Assembly (NCBI RefSeq): GCF_018812025.1
Contig: NC_063066.1
Coordinates: 11,145,382-11,209,381, forward strand
Length of the DNA stretch: 64,000 bases
Source of the DNA: Megalobrama amblycephala
Taxonomy: Eukaryota; Chordata; Actinopteri; Cypriniformes; Xenocyprididae
Direction: 5' to 3'
Positions 22,689-36,166 of this stretch are shown piece after piece. Below the pieces are notes generated by a model. That model was not told where the DNA came from and ran no database searches. It was given only the letters and a program-made list of their open reading frames with translations. The position numbers were made by a program, and so were the translations under genes. Positions within the stretch are counted from its first letter, which is position 1; each line of letters starts with the position of its first letter.

Positions 22689-24133
22689 ATGGTTAGTTCA
22701 CCCAAAAATGAAAATTCTGTCATTGTTTACTCACCCTCATGCCATTCCACACCCGTAAGACTAATCTTCGGAATGCAAATTAAGATATTTTTGTTGAAAT
22801 CCGATGGCTCTATGTGGCCTGCATAGGGAGCAATGACATTTCCTCTCTCAAGATCCATAAAGGTACTAAAAACATATTTAAAACAGTTCATGTGAGTACA
22901 GTGGTTCAATATTAATATTATAAAGCGACGAGAATATTTTTGGTGCGCAAAAAAAACGTATATAGTGATGGCCGATTTCAAAACACTGCTTCAGGAAGCT
23001 TCGGAGCATTATGAATCAGCGTGTCAAATCAGCGGTTTGGAGCGCCAAAGTCACGTGATTTCAGCAGTTTGGCAGATTGACACGCGATCCGAATCATGAT
23101 TTGACACAGAAGAATCATAACACTCCGAAGCTTCCTGAAGCAGTGTTTTGAAATCGGCCATCACTATATAAGTCGTTTTTTTTTTGGCGCACCAAAAATA
23201 TTCTCGTCGCTTTATAATATTAAAGGTCCCGTTTTTCGTGTTTTTTTTAAGCTTTGATTGTGTTTATAGTGTGCAATATAACATGTGTTCATGTTTCGCG
23301 TGTAAAAAAAACACAGTATTTTTCACATAATTTACTTATCTGTATACCGCTGTTTCCACTGTCATAAAAACGGGCTGATGACTTCCTTGTTCTATGAAGT
23401 CCCGCCTTCAGAAATACGTAACGAGTTCTGATTGTGCCAGCGGTTCCTGTGTTGTGATTCGACAGCAGCTTAGCGCATCTTGCCCGGAAAGGTCACGCCT
23501 CTTACCATAACGTGGAGATGCACGCGCTCAGTGTTATTGTAAACATGTCTTTAATTTTAGCCTATCAATTTGAGCCGGAATCAGACCCGGTGATTGGACT
23601 GCGGGATGAAAATAACAGCGTTTCGACGACATGGCGACAAACACACTCTACAAACGCAACTCTTGTGTATTCCTGTGGGCGGAGGTTAGTCAAAAAACTG
23701 TTTTAGTGACGTCATTAAAGAAGGAAGTAGAGGGATGTAGTCCAAACTGGCCGTTCGATGTAGGCGACTTCTGTTAAATAAAATATCTCGCTTGGCATTG
23801 AACTTTGAGCTTTAAAATTTTACAGATTTTATTTATACTCTAACAACAACATTACACACTAACTAAAGTTTGAAACATGGGATCACGAAGAACGGGACCT
23901 TTAATATTGAACCAGTGTACTCACATGAACTGATTTAAATATGTTTTTAGTACATTAATGGATCTTGAGAGAGGAAATGTCATTGCTGGCTAAGGAGGCT
24001 TCACTGAGCCATCAGATTTCAACAAAAATATCTTAATTTGTGTTCCGAAGATTAACAAAGGACTTATGGGTGTGGAACGGCATGAGGGTGAGTAATAAAT
24101 GACATTATTTTCATTTTTGGGTGAACTAACCCT
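22689..24133. mobile_element. TTAA MITE of the GTTAGTTCACCC group, with nested insertion
   Basis: Ends ATGGTTAGTTCACCC and GGGTGAACTAACCCT with TTAA on both sides (22685-22688 and 24134-24137). Arms are long inverted repeats, for example GGCCGATTTCAAAACACTGC against its complement near 23140-23160. The right arm is split by a second TTAA element (23224-23900). The left arm, still uninterrupted, shows the empty site. Confidence 0.85.
23224..23900. mobile_element. TTAA element AGGTCCCG, nested
   Basis: Begins AGGTCCCGTTTTTCGTG and ends CACGAAGAACGGGACCT, flanked by TTAA (23220-23223 and 23901-23904). 677 bp. The plus-strand frame at 23512-23706 has no recognised family. The empty target (TATTAATATTG) is preserved in the opposite arm of the host MITE near 22908-22920. 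Confidence 0.85.
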
Positions 24134-24137
24134 TTAA

Positions 24138-26454
24138 AATATGACCACGAAGAGAAAAAAACCCACAAAAACAGAATTGAGGGCACCTTGATGCATTTTA
24201 AAAATATATCCCTATATGACAAGAAACTCTCAAGAACGAGAGAGAAATGTTAGACCTTAAAAAGGTCTAATATTTTCATAACATTTACGAGTACTATATT
24301 CTCTGAACAAATGACACGCATCAGTTTAACACGGTGCTGGTTCATGTTTAGAGCACTAGAGTATGTGAAATATGTCCAATAAAAACTTGAAATGTGCTTA
24401 CTCCAATCCGTATATGATCTTTGATCCACTTTGCGAGCTTTACTAAACTCATCGCGCCGTTCCGCGCAGAAACCGCTCTTATGCACCCTCTGCATGTTGT
24501 TTGAATTCTCCGCTGTAATGCAATGTCATGTGTAATATAGCACAGTGATTCTCATGAATAAATGCAGAGAAGCAATCAGACGTAGAATCATGCTCTCTAG
24601 CCTTGGCAGCCAATCACACACTCCGGAGTCACGCTTCTACGCCAGATTCTGTGACGACATTTTGACTTTGCTTTTCAACCCTGAAAAACGAAATTGCTAA
24701 TAAAAATGCAAAAATAAAAAATTTGATAAAAAATTTGATCACATTTATGAGTGCTTTTAGTGATGTGCAGCCTGTACATATCTGTTCACATCTCAAAAAA
24801 TGTGTTTTGGGGTTTTAAAAGGGTCACATGTTTTTAAATAAACTACCTAATTATATAATTTATAAACTAATCATGTTTCTGGCACAAAAACAATGAGGAT
24901 TTCTCACTTAGGGTGACAGCATCAGACTTGAACAGATATATTTTCAATATAAAAATACATTAACAGAAAAATATAGTAAAGTTAGAAGTGCACCGAAGGT
25001 ACTTTTCTCTAATTGTCTCCTTTTCAAGCACAATATGTGCTACTTCTGACCTGAATGCCAAAGAATAGCTGCCGTTTACTGAAACGAGGACTCATTATCC
25101 CATCCATGATGCCGTTGGCTCACAGAGTTCCCAAACCGACAGCTCTTCACCAAGACATAGCAAATAGACGTGCACGCTGGGCCACGTGGTACTGAGAGAG
25201 GGTTCAGGCTAAGAGGGTGAGACAGCATGAACGTAGACCCAGAGGCCCTGTGCTTTGTTCTGGAGCCATGCCTGCTTCCTGTATCCCTGACCACAAGGCA
25301 ATAATCCTGAGCTCAAATGGAAGGATGAGGATGATGAAGCTCTTCGAGGCTCAGCGTGAACAATATAACGAGAGGCCTTTTAGAAAGAGATGAACCGGTC
25401 ACTGCTGGTCCCTGTGGAGGCACTGAAAGGCCAGAATAGAGTAACGACGTTCTTGTGAATATTTGGATTTGACCGTGAGAGTATATTCACAGAGACTTTA
25501 TTAAATATATTTCTGTATCAGTGGATTGATTGTGGTTTGCGAAAAGTATTTAAGCCAGTTATATAAAATGCAGAAATGAAAAATGCAGATGTGTCCCAAA
25601 GAGAGGATTCTTCCATATCACACTTTTATATCTCCACAGGAATGTGTTATGAGAACGAAAGAATGACTAAAAAAAACACAAAAAAATATAATTAAGCTAA
25701 TGCATTTATGACTGACTGTAATGGATTGATCAGATGAATCTAAATGGTTTTTAAATAGACTGGTCAAATAATTAGTGAGGAGCATTTCAGTTCTGATAAA
25801 AGGCGCACAGAACAGCAGTTCATTGGCTGAGAGATTGTTGGGAGGGACGTCCTCTTTCACAGTTGCCATAGGAAACCTAAACCTTCCACGGTTGCCCTAG
25901 AGACAGCAGGGTCCCATACAAAATGCCTGAGGTGTGAGACTGCTTATTTGTGTGGCTGTCCAAGTCACTTTTAGACAACAGACCATCTTCATGCCATGTG
26001 GAAGGCACGACTCAATTTCTAACAGTAAAGTCTACAGCAACATGGTGTAGTGTGGCTTCCTTTAGGTTGGCTTCAGGATCCTGTTCTGAGGTAGGGTGTG
26101 TCTACTCGGGCTGGTGAAAATATACAAGGGGTTTTGATGGCTTGGAGTAACTATGTTTAAATTAGGAGCAGATGGAGAGTCAAAGTATCCCTCCTAAATA
26201 CCACCTTAACCCAAAACTAAACATTCACTTATTCAGATGATATTTGATATTATATTTTAGTTTAAAAATATTCTGAGTTTCTTTTTTTTTTTTTTTTTTA
26301 CAAAATTAATAAGTAAATAAAATTATTAAGATCTCTGGGGTCAAATTGCTTGTAATACAGACAAATTTGAATTTAATTCTTCAGGTTTATACATATAACA
26401 GGTCAGATAATACTTAAATTATTTCATATATAAGATTTTTTAATATGTGTAAGA
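24138..26454. other. intron 2 stretch, no gene seen
   Basis: No element ends or coding similarity recognised. About 25050-25400 and 25990-26180 look single-copy. A T17 run lies near 26283. Confidence 0.45.
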
Positions 26455-26990
26455 CTGGGCATATTCAGATTGACGACAGAAGGTCTGGACTCCATCGCTG
26501 CTTTCATTGGCCAAGGACCACCCAAGAGGACGCCTGACTGACATGTAAAGCAACTAATCACAATTAGTTTTGTTCAGCATCATGTTTAGGGGTGTGAAAA
26601 TATAACGTCGATGTCCCTACAATAACAGACCAGTGCGTAAATCTTTTGAAAATCCATCGTTTAGTTGATCCTGATAAGCGCTCATTGTCACAGTTGTAAG
26701 CTTGATTTGTCACAATTGTAAATATGATTTTCCACAAGGGGGTTTGGCATCACTATGGCTTTGTTTCCAAGTGGATCATTAAAGAACGCAACACACGTCT
26801 CCAGGAAATCCTGTAGAATTCAACCAATCAGATGACGACTTTGAAATTCCTGAAGTGTTTCCAATTTTGTGTGCCTTTTGCATTAGGCATTCAGCCAACG
26901 TTCCGTGGGCATGACGTCTGAGACTAGGCTGGGCAAGGTTTAGCCTTCCCCTGTCCACAGACTACAGACTAGCCTGGAATTTTCTCCGTC
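26455..26990. repeat. dispersed repeat, inverted copy of 57340-57900
   Basis: Shares GACAGAAGGTCTGGACTCCA, TTGGCCAAGGACCACCCAAG and GGGGGTTTGGCATCAC (in complement) with the upstream copy at 57340-57900. Here the terminal parts of the element are missing. Confidence 0.75.
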
Positions 26991-28284
26991 AAACCACTGC
27001 CGCTGCTGCTTCTGATTGCTTTCAGAGGTAAAAGCTGCTCATAACTGCTGTTCTAGGATCAGTATTCTCAGTAATAATAGCATATTGGTGAAACAGATGT
27101 TTTGTTTTTGCTCTTAAGAGCGTCAAAGGTTTATATTTGCAATGTGTTTTTGCAGCGTTGAGTAATGCAGCCAATCACAAACATATCTGTTGAGTTACTG
27201 TACGCAATGGCCAATCAGACGTGTTTAAGTTAGAATCTGCTGACGTCTCTAAAATGTTTTTGTCCAGTACTGAGTTCTGCACTCTCGAAAAATCCTCTCA
27301 CTATAATGTTAACTTATAACAAAGTGTAGACATTATGTAGAATAAAGAGATTCACTGTGCAATCAGCTTCATTGATTATAGCAGAACTTTGTGAGATAAC
27401 GATGAATTGAGATGAGTGAAAGCTTTTGTGATTGTACACTTTCTAGGCGACATATAATCCTTTCAGAATTTAAACATTTGTTTTGCTGCATGAGGTAAGG
27501 CAGTGGTTGTTTATTATTCAAATTGGCTGCCATGCCAAATCATGAATATAGTATGCTTGCTTTTCTGTTCAAATTATAGTGGTTTGTGAACATAGCCCTT
27601 TTAATAACATTAATCGGGTATGTTTATGCTGGAATGTGTAGGTTGTTTCTAGGTGACGCATAACTTCAAACTATTTCATGGCATATTTAAATGCATTTTT
27701 AAAGAGGAAGCACATCTCCTTAGCCTCACCCTGGAGTTGGTTCACCCTCCACCTATGGTCTCTATCCTCTCTCTCTCGCTCTCTCTCTCTCTCTTTCTGT
27801 GTTGAGGCATTTGCTGCTCCGTACTGTGGTCATTAAAACAGAACTGATTAAGGACCAGCAGGGGGGAAAGGCTGATTATGTATTTATCAGCAGCCAACAG
27901 ATGCAATTAAAATTCCCTTCTTCAGGACTTTCCAGTAGCCCAAAACCCAATATACTTCCATTGCCCTTTCTCTTCTACTCAACCCTCCATCCCCCCACCC
28001 TTTTTACCTAGTATTTTCATTTTATTGCATCCAAGTATTACAATTACATTTTATCGTCTTCATTTGTCTGGCTTGTCCTCAACGTATTGTCAAGGAAAGC
28101 CAGAGAGAGAGAGACATCTCTTTCCCTGCCTACTCTGTCACTGTTGTCCTTTTTTACTAAAAGAAGAATATTCTAATGTTTTCCCTTTCCAAAAACATTT
28201 ATGCTGATACATATACAGTGGGGTTCAACAGTCTGAGACAACAAGGTAAATGTAATTTAAACCTGAAAATGTATTATTGATTAC
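26991..28284. other. intron 2 stretch, no gene seen
   Basis: A (CT)n tract lies at about 27768-27796. Small plus-strand frames (27799-28207) lack family resemblance. Confidence 0.45.
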
Positions 28285-28559
28285 TAGGGCTGTCAACGTT
28301 AACACCTTAACGCATGCAATTAATTCAAAATAATTTAACACAAATAAGACAAATAAAGTAGTGAAGCATGTGTAATTGCAGCATTAACATAATTTACGTC
28401 ACGCAGTTAGATGACCGTAGAAGTCAGGACTCTGGAGTTTATCACACTGAGCATCTACAATGCAAGCACCTGTAACCCTGCTATGTGGAAATTTCTATTC
28501 CAACCCTTTAACCTGATTTAGCTTCTCTGTCTGCGATCAGATCATTTTAAGTCACTAAA
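28285..28559. mobile_element. hAT left-end fragment (TAGGGCTGTCA family)
   Basis: TAGGGCTGTCAACGTTAAC and AACGCATGCAATTAATTC resemble the left end of the 14272 element. No right end follows before the next repeat begins. Confidence 0.55.
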
Positions 28560-29911
28560 CTCCGGGAGCTCAAATAAAGGTGAAACAACAATGTCGGATG
28601 ATTTTGAAGTTGGAGAAGAAAATGAGTTTTCGCCCTACCGTGGTAATTCCGCCTACGTCACACATGACCTTTCCAATATGATTTTGTGATGCGTGGCACA
28701 ATCGCAGAGCAGTGCAAGATGAGCATTTGTGGTTAAAAAGTATATAATTTTTTATTTTTTTTAGAAAATGACTGATCTTTTCACTAGACAAGACCCTTAT
28801 TCCTTGGCTAGGATCGTGCAGAGCCCTTTGAAACTGCATTGAAACTGCAATTTGGACCGTCAACCCGTAAGTCCTCTAAATGGAGAAAAATCCTGGAATA
28901 TTTTCTTCAAAAACCTTAATTTCTTTTCGACTAAAGAAAGAAAGACATAAACATCTTGGATGACAAGGGGGTTAGTAAATTATCAGGAAATTTAAAGGTG
29001 CCCTAGAACCCCTTTTCAAAAGATGTAATATAAGTCTAAGGTGTCCCCTGAACGTGTCTGGGTATTTTTCAGCTCAAAATACCCAAAAGATTTTTTTTAA
29101 TTAATTTTTTTAACTGCCTATTTTGAGCCATAATTACATATGCACCGATTAAGCGTGCGGCCCCTTTAAATCTCCTGCAAACACAAAGTTCACACAGCTA
29201 ATATAACCCTCAAAATGGAGCTTTACAAAGTGTTCGTCATGCATACCTCGATTCCTGTGAGTATAGTATTTATTTGGATGTTTACTTTTGATTCTGAATG
29301 AGTTTGATAGTGCTCCGTGGCTAAAGCTAACATTACACACTGTTGGAGAGATAAAGAATGAAGTTGTTTATGAATTATACAGACTGCAAGTGTTTAATAA
29401 TGAAAATAGCGACAGCTCTCGTCTCCGTGAATACAGTAAGAAACGATGGTAACTTTAACCACATTTAACAGTACATTAGCAACATGCTAATGAAACATTT
29501 AGAAAGACAATTTACAAATATCACAAAAAATTATCATGTTTTCATGGATCATGTCAGTTATTATCGCTCCATCTGCCATTTTTCGCTATTGTCCTTGCTT
29601 GCTTACCTAGTCTGATGATTCAGCTGTGCACATCCAGACGTTTTGCCCTTGTCTAATGCCTAGAATATGGGCTGGTATATGCAAATATTGGGGGCATACA
29701 CCCCGACTGTTACGTAACAGTCAGTGTTAAGTTGAGATTTGCCTGTTCTTTGGAGGTCTTTTAAACAAATGAGATTTATATAAGAAGGAGGAAACAATGG
29801 AGTTTGAGACTCACTGTATGTCATTTCCATGTACTGAACTCTTGTTATTCAACTATGCCAAGGTAAATTCAATTTTTCATTCGATGGCACCTTTAAATTC
29901 TGAAGTGAACC
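28560..29911. mobile_element. TTAA-type repeat interrupted by 0.9-kb TTAA MITE
   Basis: The left part (28560-28991) is related in inverted orientation to 51250-51553, sharing GAAAGAAAGACATAAACATC, GGAATATTTTCTTC and TAAATTATCAGGAAATT. It resumes after the MITE with ATTCTGAAGTGAACC. The 51250 copy shows the uninterrupted junction apart from a one-base difference. Confidence 0.7.
28996..29892. mobile_element. 0.9-kb TTAA MITE, copy 2
   Basis: Begins AGGTGCCCTAGAACC and ends GATGGCACCT, with TTAA flanks (28992-28995 and 29893-29896). Full-length relative of 7214-8128 in the same orientation, with small indels. No coding frame. Confidence 0.85.
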
Positions 29912-30929
29912 AATAATGACAGAGACTGCAGCAGGTTTATTAGGCTGCTGTCACTTTAAGACCTTGCAGGAACCAATATAGGCTACTGTTACACATATGT
30001 TTTCTTTCTCAACAGTTTATATTCACTTACTTTCATGGACAAAAACTGACTGTGTTTACTAGGATATTTTGACACAGTTTTGTGTGTATTTGTGCATTCA
30101 TGCTCAAGAAAATCAGATTCAATCAGTTTATGGAATCAATTTTCAATTCCCAATCCTAGATATGATGCGCTATGATTCACAGCTCAGCATGTGCCTCTGC
30201 CTGACAATGGTCCCCTTGTCTTCCTGCCTACACCTGTCTGTGCCACCTTTCTACCTACTGAGTCACTTCTCTCCTACCTTGCTGGTGCTAATGGGAAACT
30301 CATCAACTGTAATTAATGTGCGGTTTTGACTGAATGAAAGATGGACTGAGAGAAGAGGAAGCGATTAGTCCCATCAGGGCCCTCCACGGCCCTCCACTGA
30401 GCATCCAGATGGTCTTTTGTGGAGTCAGTGAGTAACAGCAAGAAATCAAGGGAATGACAACAAAGAAATTATGTATATGTTGATAACAGTTAAATAAATC
30501 CAGGGGGCTGAGGTTTCCTCAAAAGTGAGACTCATTGGCACTTTAGTACTTATCTTCTGTAGTCTATATAGGGCATAATTTCATATTCCCAAGCATTAAT
30601 AAAAATAACTAATGACAACGCAGCACCAGTCCTACAAATGTTATTACTGTACATCAAACCAAATCTGTGTCATAAAAACTGTCACTGCTATCCCATTTAA
30701 AAAAATACAAATAAATATAATAAAAAGTGTACTTTTTATTCTGCTCATAATCTTACTGTACATCAACACAATATGAGTCATCTATATCAAAACAGCCACT
30801 GCTATCTCTTTTTTCAATAAAATATTTGATATAATAAAAATCTTATTACGTATTAAAAACATTGAATATCAATTAAAATGAATGCAGGAATATTAATTAA
30901 ATAAATATTATAATATTTTACATAATATA
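29912..30929. other. intron 2 stretch, no gene seen
   Basis: AT-rich, especially 30650-30930. No coding similarity or repeat ends recognised. Confidence 0.45.
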
Positions 30930-31458
30930 TAGGGCTGGGCGATAAAGCCAAAAAAATTATCACAATAAAATTTTTCAAATCACGGTGCAGTTCAGGGGTG
31001 AACTTCCAGTGCTCCAGATGGCCAGTCTTCATGTTGGGCTGCTGTACAATGTATGCTGGCCAGTTAGTGTTACTACAGTAAATCCATGGTAAATGATGGT
31101 GATTTGTAGACTGAAAAGCCTTCTTACTGAATCATTCATGGCACAATGTTTCTTGTGTTTGTCACTAGTTTTGTGTTTAAAGTAGTTAAAATCACATTTG
31201 TGATCTTCACCGAATTCAAGTGCTTATCGCTGGAACTCTCAGTGCTGTTTAGTGGTCACGTGTTCGATCAGCGAGTAAACACATCTGCTCGCGCCGCAAT
31301 GCCATTTGAGCCGAGGGGATAAGTGGTCCATGTGACGTGGTTCAAATGAGTAGCATAAACATTTTTGGTGCATAAACATTATATCTTACTTTTCTTATAA
31401 TTGTATTGAGGAAATTTATGTTGCGATAATTATTGATATGGTTTTACCTCCCAGCCCC
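30930..31458. mobile_element. small TIR element TAGGGCTGGGCGATA
   Basis: Starts TAGGGCTGGGCGATA. The right side has GCGATAATTATTGATATGG and ends CTCCCAGCCC in inverted orientation before a C run. The right terminus is blurred by that C run, so flanks could not be checked. Confidence 0.5.
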
Positions 31459-33711
31459 CCCCCCCCAAAAAAAAAATATTAGTAAAGTTGCTTTGCTACT
31501 TTAATTTGAATGAAATAGAAAATTTTGTCTATAAAAAACAAAGGCTATCACATTTACAACCTGCTGATATTTAAGAAATTTAACATAATGCTTAATACCT
31601 TCATGTAAAAATGAACTGTAAAAAAGTTTTTGAAGTACCCTACAGTGTTACCAAATTATAAAAATCCTTCATCTCTGCGATCAGTGTACATTATCTCTAC
31701 TCTCACATTGTGACTTCTTGCTTCTTGTTAATCCTCTGAACTTGATTTAAACAGACAGAAATAATGTTTTCAGCAGATCTGTCTCTGTTTCTATCTCCCT
31801 CCAAGGCTGTGTCTCTCCTTCAGCTGCTTTCATTAACCTACTAACCTCACTGAAAAATGCCTAATGATGCAGGAGCCCTCCAGGTATACGACAGAGAGAG
31901 AGGCAATTTTCATTCCTCCAATCCAAGCTTAACCTCTCTGGTTTGAGATCTACACTGCTTTAGGTGGAACTTTTCTCTGACATGGGCCTATTTGAAAATT
32001 ACCAAGCAAAACCACTGTATTATTCACAGGTTGTAGAATGAATGCATATCAAATTATTCCAAATCAATATAGACGGTCCAGTTTCCAGTCTGGGGTTTCT
32101 CTAGGTTGACATACGGTAGGCTAATCCCTGACACCTTATCTAGATCATCAGGAAAACACATAGGGAATTTGGTCTCTAATACTGCCACTGTCCTTTCATC
32201 TGTAGAAGAATGTCTCCCCAGCAACTATCGCAGCGGCTTAACGATTGGACGGGCATACGTTGCCATAGTTACGAGAAGCTCCCATCCTGCTCAGTCTTCC
32301 TCCTCCAGTGGCTGACAACTCAGGAAGAGAGAGGCTCCACACAACACATATAGCAACTGACCCTTTTATTAACCCCTGCTTTACAGTACACAACTACAGC
32401 AGTTCAATGTTCAGAGCACCTGACTTTTATTTGTCCATTTGTGCAACTCTCAGCTGAGAACTGAGAGCCCCTGCGCCTTTGATCGCGAAAGTGAAAGTGC
32501 CCTTTGCGGTCGCATCGCAGTGACCCCGCGTTCCCATTTCTCCCCCCCGGAACGTGATTTTGGGAGAAACCAACAACCACTCACCCCCGAGGAATGCGAC
32601 TGCGCCCCTGACAGAGAGACGGACTAAGCATGGAAAAGGCTTTCAGCCAATCAGATTCGAGATCCAGAACTAACTGTTGTATAAATATATATATAATTTC
32701 CCTATGTTTTGGATCAGGTATTTTTCTTCTTTTAATAGGCTGGTCAGATTGGCTTATCATTATAGGAACAGAATCTGCATATGCCTGGAGGAAAAAAAAA
32801 AAAAAAAAAACATCTTACACAGCCAATTAACTCTCAGCTTTTAAAAAGGCATCTGTTTTGACAGACATCTTAATGACCTGCCACTCCTGTTCAGAAGAAG
32901 CAGTGCTGAGCAGCATTATTTGATTAGTAAAGTAAACTGGCTGCTTGTGAGTTACAGCTCTGAGAAGAATTTGTTGACTATGACAAAACTGTAGAAGTCA
33001 AAGTACATTCGGCGGTACAAGATGATTCATTTAACTTTGAATATTACATCTGCAGATGGGAACGATTTGGTGAAGAATTTATTAGGCATGCACCAATGAC
33101 TATTGTCATGTTATGGCCTGTATCCTATAAATGATCGATATTAAAATTCTATATTTTGTTTAAATAAATAAATAAACCACTAACAATTTAAACCAATCAT
33201 ATTAAATGCTAAAAGTAAATTTAGTCATCCCAACATTATAATGTACAATATGAAAAACGGATATTTATTTCAAGGTAAAGATGACATTTAACTGTAAATA
33301 CTGTAAATAATATTTTTAAAGATTCACTTGCTGAAAATAGGGGAAGTAATACCAAAAAAGATAAAAAAATAAAAATATATATATTTTTTTATTATATATA
33401 TATATATATATAAAAATAATAAAATATAATAAAATAATACATATAGTAAAATATTGGTAACTTTAATCCAAGTCATCAGGTTTCAAAATTCGTTGGCTAG
33501 CAGTCGAATACCAATTGCAATTGTTATCAGTAATTTTCCATTTAAAAAAAAAAAAAAAAAAATGGGCATTTCAGATAGAGTTTCTCCCTCTTGGAATTCT
33601 AGGTCCTACTTTGCCAATTTGCGATAATGTGCACAGGTGCCTCAGAACAATGCCCTTATCACACACAAGAGCAAGAAGAGAAAAGGTAGCTCAAGTGGAA
33701 CTGTAACTTAA
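31459..33711. other. intron 2 stretch, no gene seen
   Basis: About 33084-33470 carries GCATGCACCAATGACTATTG and AT-rich sequence similar to 45469-46140, probably a decayed DNA transposon. A (TA)n tract lies at about 33375-33412. GC-richer frames near 32100-32630 have no recognised family. Confidence 0.45.
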
Positions 33712-33880
33712 AGGGGTAGTTCACCCAAAACTGAAATGTCTGTCATCATTTTATGTATTTTGAAAAAAATTAGACATTTCTTACAATCTCTTCTTTATGT
33801 TCCACAGAAGAAAGAAAGTCAAACAGGTTTGGAATGACATGAGGGTGAGTAAATGACAGAACATTTTTGGATGAACTGTC
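33712..33880. mobile_element. short TTAA MITE of the GTTAGTTCACCC group
   Basis: TTAA (33708-33711) precedes AGGGGTAGTTCACCC. The far side has GACATGAGGGTGAGTAAATGA and TTTTTGGATGAACTG, a decayed inverted end without a clear TTAA. Confidence 0.65.
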
Positions 33881-36163
33881 TGTCTGACAGTTTATGGATG
33901 ATGCTCATACCTGTGAGTCACCCACTACAGAGGCTCAAGTGTAGGTGAGCTGGTCTGGATATGTATTGCTCTATGACATTTCACTCAGACATACTGTCAA
34001 GCACTGAGCTCAAATAACCCACACTTCTAGTTAAAAAGTAGCAAATTTGCTTAAAGAAAGACCAGAAAATTTGATCATATGCTTGTGTTTCTGAGAGAAG
34101 ATAAATATATTCTCTCCTAAAGTATTTATTGTTGCGTTAATCGTGCTGCCTTCTCAATTAATTAATCATTTTAAATGGATTTAAATAGCAAGTGAGCACT
34201 GATTATTCATTTAAATCCATGAGAATAAATATGAATTTAAATCCATTAAATGTATTTAAATCATTTAGTCTACAGCATATATGAATTTATAAAGGTTTAT
34301 GAATAATTTAGCAATGCACAAGTAATTTTAATGAAGCAATACATCCCTTTAAAAAAAAGAAAAAAAAAGTGATAGTCACAGTTGTCAGAAAATTATCTGA
34401 CAACTAATTACAACATAATATCTACAGTGACCCGAACAAGTATTTGAACAAACATACAGTAAATGATGAGCATATGAATGCCATTGCTTCTTTTTGTGAA
34501 ATTACCTCATAAAAAGCTGCCCTTCTTCATAAATATCACTTTTTCATATTTTGTTTTGTAATGCAGTGACATTCAAACTTTTATAAGTGCTGTCCAAATA
34601 CATTTTGGGTCCACAGTATGTCTCTATGATATCAATAGTCGCACAGCTGTGTTCATGTAGGAGAGAGAAGAGCCAACTAGAAAGCTAGAAAGGAGTCAGG
34701 AGGTCAGAATGAGTGTGTGACTTCCATCCCCCACACAGAATTGTTAGTCTCCAATCTGCGTTATTTGAATAGGGAAAATAAATGCACAACCAAATAGAGA
34801 TTTAATGAGTTTTCTGTGCCTGCACATCTAACAAGATGCACACAATTGTAATGCACAAACAAACAAAATTTGTCCTTGCATGAATGTGTGTGTGCATGTA
34901 TATGTGTTTGTGCTTGAAAGGATGTATGTACACAATGATGAAGGCTGAAAGCAAAAGAACAAACCTTTAGAGCTCTGTTACAAAATCTGCCTCGCAAAAT
35001 GGTGCACTCTTATTACTTATGATTGGGAGAAACTGCAACACGCAATATGGAGGAATCCATCCCGCCTTCTAAATAAAAGAGCCAATTGCTGATTGGTAAA
35101 GTCATTGCGTCACTGCAGCTGCCGTTAGAAGCTCTGGTTCCCACAGAAACCTGAGACTCGAGATTTCAGGATTCCCCCATTCAGACAGATAGGACTTGGT
35201 CTTGGATGCCCGAAATAGCTGCCCGGAGACGTTGCAAATATGGCTGCTGAGTGAACAGACTTTCATTGAAAGGGACTTTGCTCACGGTCTACAAAGGCAG
35301 ACACTTTTTAAAGTCATCATGAAACGGAAGTTGCGATAGTCTTTTCTTCCATATCGTGACAATATATAGTGAAACGGCTTCTCAAACAAGAAAAAAAAAC
35401 TGTAGGGCGGGAATAATTTTGATTGGATCGTTGGATTATTGTCATTTGCTATTGCTCTGATCTCATGTGAGTGATAGGTTGTCCCGCCCTCACAGCAGTA
35501 AACACGTCATCAGAGAAGAGATGTCGTTGCAGGAGGGAGGGGAAGTTATTTTGAATAAAGATTATAAGGGCACATTTTTTAAAAAAAATAAATAAAAAAA
35601 ACACAATGATAAGTACAAGCACAGATAAATCATGTATAAGTAGTACTGCAATATTCCATATACATACAGAATTATTAATCAATTATACACTTTGCGCATT
35701 TGATACATTCCCATCTGAACTGAACAAACCAATTTTCTGCACAATATGACTGAAACCGGGTTTATTTACTGTACATGAGTGATGCATGAATCACCGTATA
35801 CTGTACGCGGATTCACCAGCCGGCTCTAAAAGTGTGATAAGATTTGTGAGCTGCTCCTATCGTGACGCCGATGATAAAATGTGTGATTCATTTGAATTTT
35901 ATTGAGAATTTGCTACTTTAAAACACTATGGAGAAAGCTTTTTAAACTAATCATGAGCCCCCTTACTAGAATTTAACACGTTTATTTATTAGTTATTTAT
36001 TGTGGTAAATTCTGAGTAAGTTGTTGTAGATAGACTTATATTACAACTGTGGCATGTTGTAGCTATAGTTTCTAAATGTGTAGGTTATTGGTATAGATTA
36101 AAAAAGAAAAGAAAAAAAAAAAAATCTACATTGGCCATAAGCTTCTTATCTGTAATTATAGCC
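33881..36163. other. intron 2 stretch, no gene seen
   Basis: About 35310-35530 resembles a dispersed repeat beginning AAGTCATCATGAAACGG. The rest is AT-rich and unassigned. Confidence 0.4.
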
Positions 36164-36166
36164 TTA

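Noticed and set aside
23512..23706. 64-codon plus-strand frame in the nested AGGTCCCG element
   Set aside because: No motif or family recognised and it lies in a non-autonomous element; likely chance.
32439..32627. GC-richer 62-codon frame in intron 2
   Set aside because: No splice sites, no homology recognised, short; not a supported exon.
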